A stretch of DNA of 8,668 nucleotides from NCBI GenBank assembly GCA_003646935.1, contig QMLW01000053.1, positions 1-8,668 of the forward strand, read 5' to 3'. Position 1 is the first letter of the stretch. Every line of letters begins with the position of its first letter. Made by a program: the position numbers and the translations under genes. Shown here one piece after another: positions 6,153 through 8,668 of the stretch. The notes below the pieces were generated by a model. That model was given only the letters and a program-made list of their open reading frames with translations. It was not told where the DNA came from and ran no database searches. The DNA comes from Deltaproteobacteria bacterium. GTDB taxonomy: Bacteria > Desulfobacterota > DSM-4660 > Desulfatiglandales > B25-G16.

Positions 6153-6168
6153 CTGAGCCATATAACAG
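6153..6168. promoter_or_regulatory. Candidate LexA (SOS) box and -10 upstream of uvrB
   Basis: CTGAGCCATATAACAG has the CTG-N10-CAG layout of E. coli-type LexA operators and sits about 46 bp before the earliest uvrB ATG. A good -10 match, TATAAC (6161-6166), lies inside it, the arrangement expected for repression. uvrB is an SOS gene in many bacteria. Only 7 of 16 bases match the full E. coli consensus, no good -35 is seen, and LexA motifs vary among deltaproteobacteria. This remains a candidate only. Confidence 0.3.
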
Positions 6169-6213
6169 CAAGACAGGTAAAACGCTAACCCTGAGAATGA
6201 TACTGTTTCTTTC

Positions 6214-8262
6214 ATGACACCAGGAGGTATGGAGTCAGTCGATACATTGAGGAGATCTTCACACTTCGAGCTCATCTCTTCCTTCGAGCCGAAAGGTGAT
6301 CAGCACCATGCCATCGATGCCCTGTGCCAGGGTATTGATCAGGGGCTCCCGCATCAGGTGTTGCTCGGCGTAACGGGCTCCGGTAAGACGTTTACCATAG
6401 CCAACGTGGTTGCACGAGTCCAGAGACCTACCCTTGTGATCGCTCCCAACAAGACCCTCGCGGCACAACTCTTCGGTGAGTTCAAGGGCCTCTTTCCGCA
6501 CAATGCGGTTGAGTACTTCGTAAGCTACTACGATTACTACCAACCCGAGGCATATGTTCCCCAAACCGACACCTATATCCAGAAGGATGCCTCTATCAAT
6601 GAGCAGATCGACAAGATGAGGCACTCGGCGACCAGATCCCTTCTCGAGAGGGATGATGTGCTCATCGTGGCGAGCGTGTCCTGTATATATGGGCTCGGCT
6701 CCCCCGAGGCATATCACGGAATGCTGTTGTACGTGGAAAAGGGGGATCGGACAAGCAGGGAGGATGTACTCGCGAAACTGGTTGAGATACACTACGAGAG
6801 AAGCGACATCGACTTTCACCGTTCCTCGTTTCGCGTCAGGGGAGATGTGGTGGATATCTACCCCGCATACGAGGAGTACTCCTCCATACGGCTCACCTTC
6901 TTCGGTGATGTCATTGAAGATATCCGGGAGATCGATCCGCTTACCGGTCATACCGTGCGTAAGCTCAACAGGATTGCAGTCTACCCGGCGAGCCATTACG
7001 TGACTGCCGCTCCCAGAAGGCATGAGGCCGTCAACAATATCAGAGAGGAATTGGCCCGGAGGATCGAGTATTTCAAGGGGAAAAAGCGATGGATCGAGGC
7101 GCAGAGGATCGAGGAGAGGACCCTCTACGACCTGGAGATGATCGAGGAGATGGGCTACTGTCATGGCATAGAGAACTACTCGAGACACCTCACCGGCAGG
7201 AGTCCCGGCGAGCCGCCTCCCACGCTGCTCGACTACTTTCCGGAAAACTCCCTCATCATTCTGGATGAGAGCCATATCACCGTTCCCCAGCTCATGGGCA
7301 TGTATCGAGGCGATCGGTCTCGAAAGGAAACCCTGGTTGAATACGGCTTTCGCCTTCCATCCGCCCTTGACAACAGGCCCCTGAAGTTCGAGGAATTCGA
7401 GTCTCGGGCGAGCCAGGTGATCCACGTTTCCGCTACCCCCGGACCCTATGAGTTGGATAGGGTTACCCATGTCGTAGAGCAGATCATCAGGCCTACCGGC
7501 CTCATCGATCCGCGAATCGAGGTGAGGCCGGCACTGAGCCAGGTGGATGATCTCCTTGCCGTTATCAAGGAGACGGTGAACCGAGGCCAACGCGTGTTGG
7601 TGACCACCCTCACCAAACGAATGGCCGAAGACCTCACCGAGTACTATGCCGATTTGGGCATCAAGGTACGATACCTGCACTCCGATATCACCACGATCGA
7701 GAGGACGGAGATTATCAGGGATTTGCGGCTCGGGATGTTTGATGTGCTCATAGGGGTCAATCTCCTGCGAGAGGGTTTGGATTTACCGGAGGTATCGTTG
7801 GTGGCTATCCTTGATGCCGATAAAGAGGGTTTTCTGCGCTCTGAGAGATCTCTTGTGCAGACCTGTGGGAGGGCAGCTAGAAATATAGACGGCACGGTCA
7901 TCTTCTACGCGGAAGAAAGCACTCCGTCAATGAGAAGGGCTATTGATGAAACCAGCAGGAGAAGAAATCTCCAGAGCCGGTATAATGAAGCACACGGAAT
8001 TACCCCGGAGTCAATAAAAAAGGATATATCGGATATCCTTGGCTCCGTGTATGAGGCGGATTATGTGGCCATTCCCGCCTTGTCAGAGCCCGAGGAGGAG
8101 CGTATCCCCCTCGAGCGCTTGCCCAAACTCATTCGATCATTGAAAAAGGAGATGTTTGCCGCTGCAAAGAAGCTGGATTTCGAGGAGGCCGCGCGCCTTC
8201 GGGACCGGATCTACTATCTGGAGAAGAAAGAACTAAACTCGAGGAACTTATCCCCGTTGTGA
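6214..8262 (+). CDS. uvrB: UvrABC excinuclease subunit B
   Basis: UvrB is the damage-verifying helicase-like subunit of nucleotide excision repair. It is loaded by UvrA and recruits UvrC. Motifs appear in order: Walker A GVTGSGKT (Lys58), the beta-hairpin region [20 protein letters not shown], the DESH box (351-354), [16 protein letters not shown] and [11 protein letters not shown] (helicase motifs V and VI), and a C-terminal UVR motif around [15 protein letters not shown] that contacts UvrC. The 682 residues are normal (E. coli 673). Start choice is unclear. ATG 6214 has no upstream Shine-Dalgarno. ATG 6229 lies one base after AGGAGGT (6222-6228), too close for normal use. Homologues begin near the FELISSF segment, which favours 6229 or TTG 6247. 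The usual GDQPxAI reads GDQHHAI here. The 3' end overlaps the convergent small gene by 15 bp. Confidence 0.97.
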   Translation: MTPGGMESVDTLRRSSHFELISSFEPKGDQHHAIDALCQGIDQGLPHQVLLGVTGSGKTFTIANVVARVQRPTLVIAPNKTLAAQLFGEFKGLFPHNAVEYFVSYYDYYQPEAYVPQTDTYIQKDASINEQIDKMRHSATRSLLERDDVLIVASVSCIYGLGSPEAYHGMLLYVEKGDRTSREDVLAKLVEIHYERSDIDFHRSSFRVRGDVVDIYPAYEEYSSIRLTFFGDVIEDIREIDPLTGHTVRKLNRIAVYPASHYVTAAPRRHEAVNNIREELARRIEYFKGKKRWIEAQRIEERTLYDLEMIEEMGYCHGIENYSRHLTGRSPGEPPPTLLDYFPENSLIILDESHITVPQLMGMYRGDRSRKETLVEYGFRLPSALDNRPLKFEEFESRASQVIHVSATPGPYELDRVTHVVEQIIRPTGLIDPRIEVRPALSQVDDLLAVIKETVNRGQRVLVTTLTKRMAEDLTEYYADLGIKVRYLHSDITTIERTEIIRDLRLGMFDVLIGVNLLREGLDLPEVSLVAILDADKEGFLRSERSLVQTCGRAARNIDGTVIFYAEESTPSMRRAIDETSRRRNLQSRYNEAHGITPESIKKDISDILGSVYEADYVAIPALSEPEEERIPLERLPKLIRSLKKEMFAAAKKLDFEEAARLRDRIYYLEKKELNSRNLSPL

Positions 8263-8499
8263 CCCGAGTATCTTTTCCAGGGTCCAGAGATCATCATCGT
8301 GGTCATATCCTATGAGATAGATCTTGCTATCGTCCGCTAGGACCTTGAAATAGCTGTGGTTGATTCCATACCACTGATCGAGGACTTCGTGCACTATGAG
8401 TGTACGCCCCCTGAACGTGAAGTTTATGGGGCGTTCATTGGCCTTGTATCCGGAGTAGCAACTTACCTGAATTGCCTTTAATCGGTAATCGAGTTTCAT
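8248..8499 (-). CDS. Small uncharacterised protein, about 83 residues
   Basis: No function is recognised. From ATG 8497-8499 the protein runs [25 protein letters not shown] and continues with alternating hydrophobic and polar strands rich in aromatic residues ([25 protein letters not shown]). [11 protein letters not shown] turn and a DDLWTLEKI end follow. It looks like a compact, soluble all-beta domain with no signal peptide or membrane segment. The well-patterned sequence, with an ERPxxFxxxGR stretch that I loosely recall from short hypothetical proteins of proteobacteria, argues for a real gene. An upstream ATG at 8578-8580 would add 27 less protein-like residues across an A/T-tract. Neither start has a clear Shine-Dalgarno. 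Its stop lies inside the 3' end of uvrB. Confidence 0.7.
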   Translation of the reverse strand: MKLDYRLKAIQVSCYSGYKANERPINFTFRGRTLIVHEVLDQWYGINHSYFKVLADDSKIYLIGYDHDDDLWTLEKILGSQRG

Positions 8500-8552
8500 A
8501 TAATCGAACGTATCGGAAATTCTACAACTTATTGAAATTAAAAAAGTTTTTT

Positions 8553-8575
8553 TGAGACTGTTCCATATTGTCTCA
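8553..8575. promoter_or_regulatory. Inverted repeat upstream of the small minus-strand gene
   Basis: TGAGAC (8553-8558) and GTCTCA (8570-8575) are perfect inverted arms 11 bases apart, beside an A6-G-T7 tract (8540-8553). The site lies about 54 bp upstream of the preferred start of the small gene, suitable for an operator. If the upstream ATG is used instead, it would lie inside the coding region. Confidence 0.3.
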
Positions 8576-8579
8576 CACA

Positions 8580-8614
8580 TGGAATAATGGAATGGTGGAA
8601 TATTGGAGTGTTGG
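8580..8614. repeat. Octamer tandem repeat, consensus TGGAATNN
   Basis: Four consecutive 8-base units begin TGGAAT, TGGAAT, TGGAAT and TGGAGT at 8580, 8588, 8596 and 8604, followed by a partial TGG. The last two bases of each unit vary. The array is directional and lies between the small minus-strand gene and the window edge. It has no coding sense. The remaining 54 bases to the edge are AT-rich and show no feature. Confidence 0.65.
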
Positions 8615-8668
8615 TTTTAAAAGCAATGATCCATTTATTAACTTCCCTGTCAAGAGAAATCTTACCAA

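Noticed and set aside
6259..7680. 473-residue minus-strand open frame inside uvrB
   Set aside because: It is long but entirely antisense to well-conserved UvrB motifs; such frames arise from codon bias in GC-rich genes.
8580..8668. CRISPR array at the right edge
   Set aside because: The repeat unit is only 8 bp with no spacers, so it is a simple tandem repeat.

Overview
The window reads as chromosomal core DNA from a Gram-negative bacterium. GmhA makes LPS heptose precursors and IspF belongs to the MEP isoprenoid pathway. SelA implies selenocysteine decoding. This gene mix, together with short phased intergenic repeats, fits a deltaproteobacterial (Desulfobacterota-like) lineage, but that placement is an inference from gene content only. 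No transposase, integrase, phage gene or CRISPR array is visible.

Layout. At the left edge a short open frame (about 2..106, +) looks like the C-terminus of an unidentified protein. Its end overlaps a minus-strand tRNA-His (95..171). selA (258..1691, +) follows and runs tail-to-tail into a minus-strand HU-family DNA-binding protein gene (1734..2003). A divergent intergenic region of about 460 bp (2004..2460) comes next. Its HU-proximal half holds several hairpins, and its gmhA-proximal half is very AT-rich with perfect palindromes and a consensus-like promoter.

From that promoter a probable operon runs rightward: gmhA (2461..3057), an unrecognised protein with the layout of deoxyhypusine synthase but an altered active site (3119..4084), ispF (4087..4575) and cysS (4598..6062). 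cysS is split in two frames by a +1 frame change at about 5552. A 150-bp gap holding a converging heptamer repeat array and a LexA-box-like palindrome separates cysS from uvrB (6214..8262). uvrB overlaps tail-to-tail with a small uncharacterised minus-strand gene (8248..8499). Upstream of that small gene lies a four-copy octamer tandem repeat at the right edge.

The genes serve different processes: selenoprotein synthesis, chromatin, LPS, isoprenoids, tRNA charging and nucleotide excision repair. They do not form an obvious dedicated system. The most promising candidate for undescribed biology is the deoxyhypusine-synthase-like protein sitting where ispD often precedes ispF-cysS. The cysS frame break and the two phased intergenic repeats come next.
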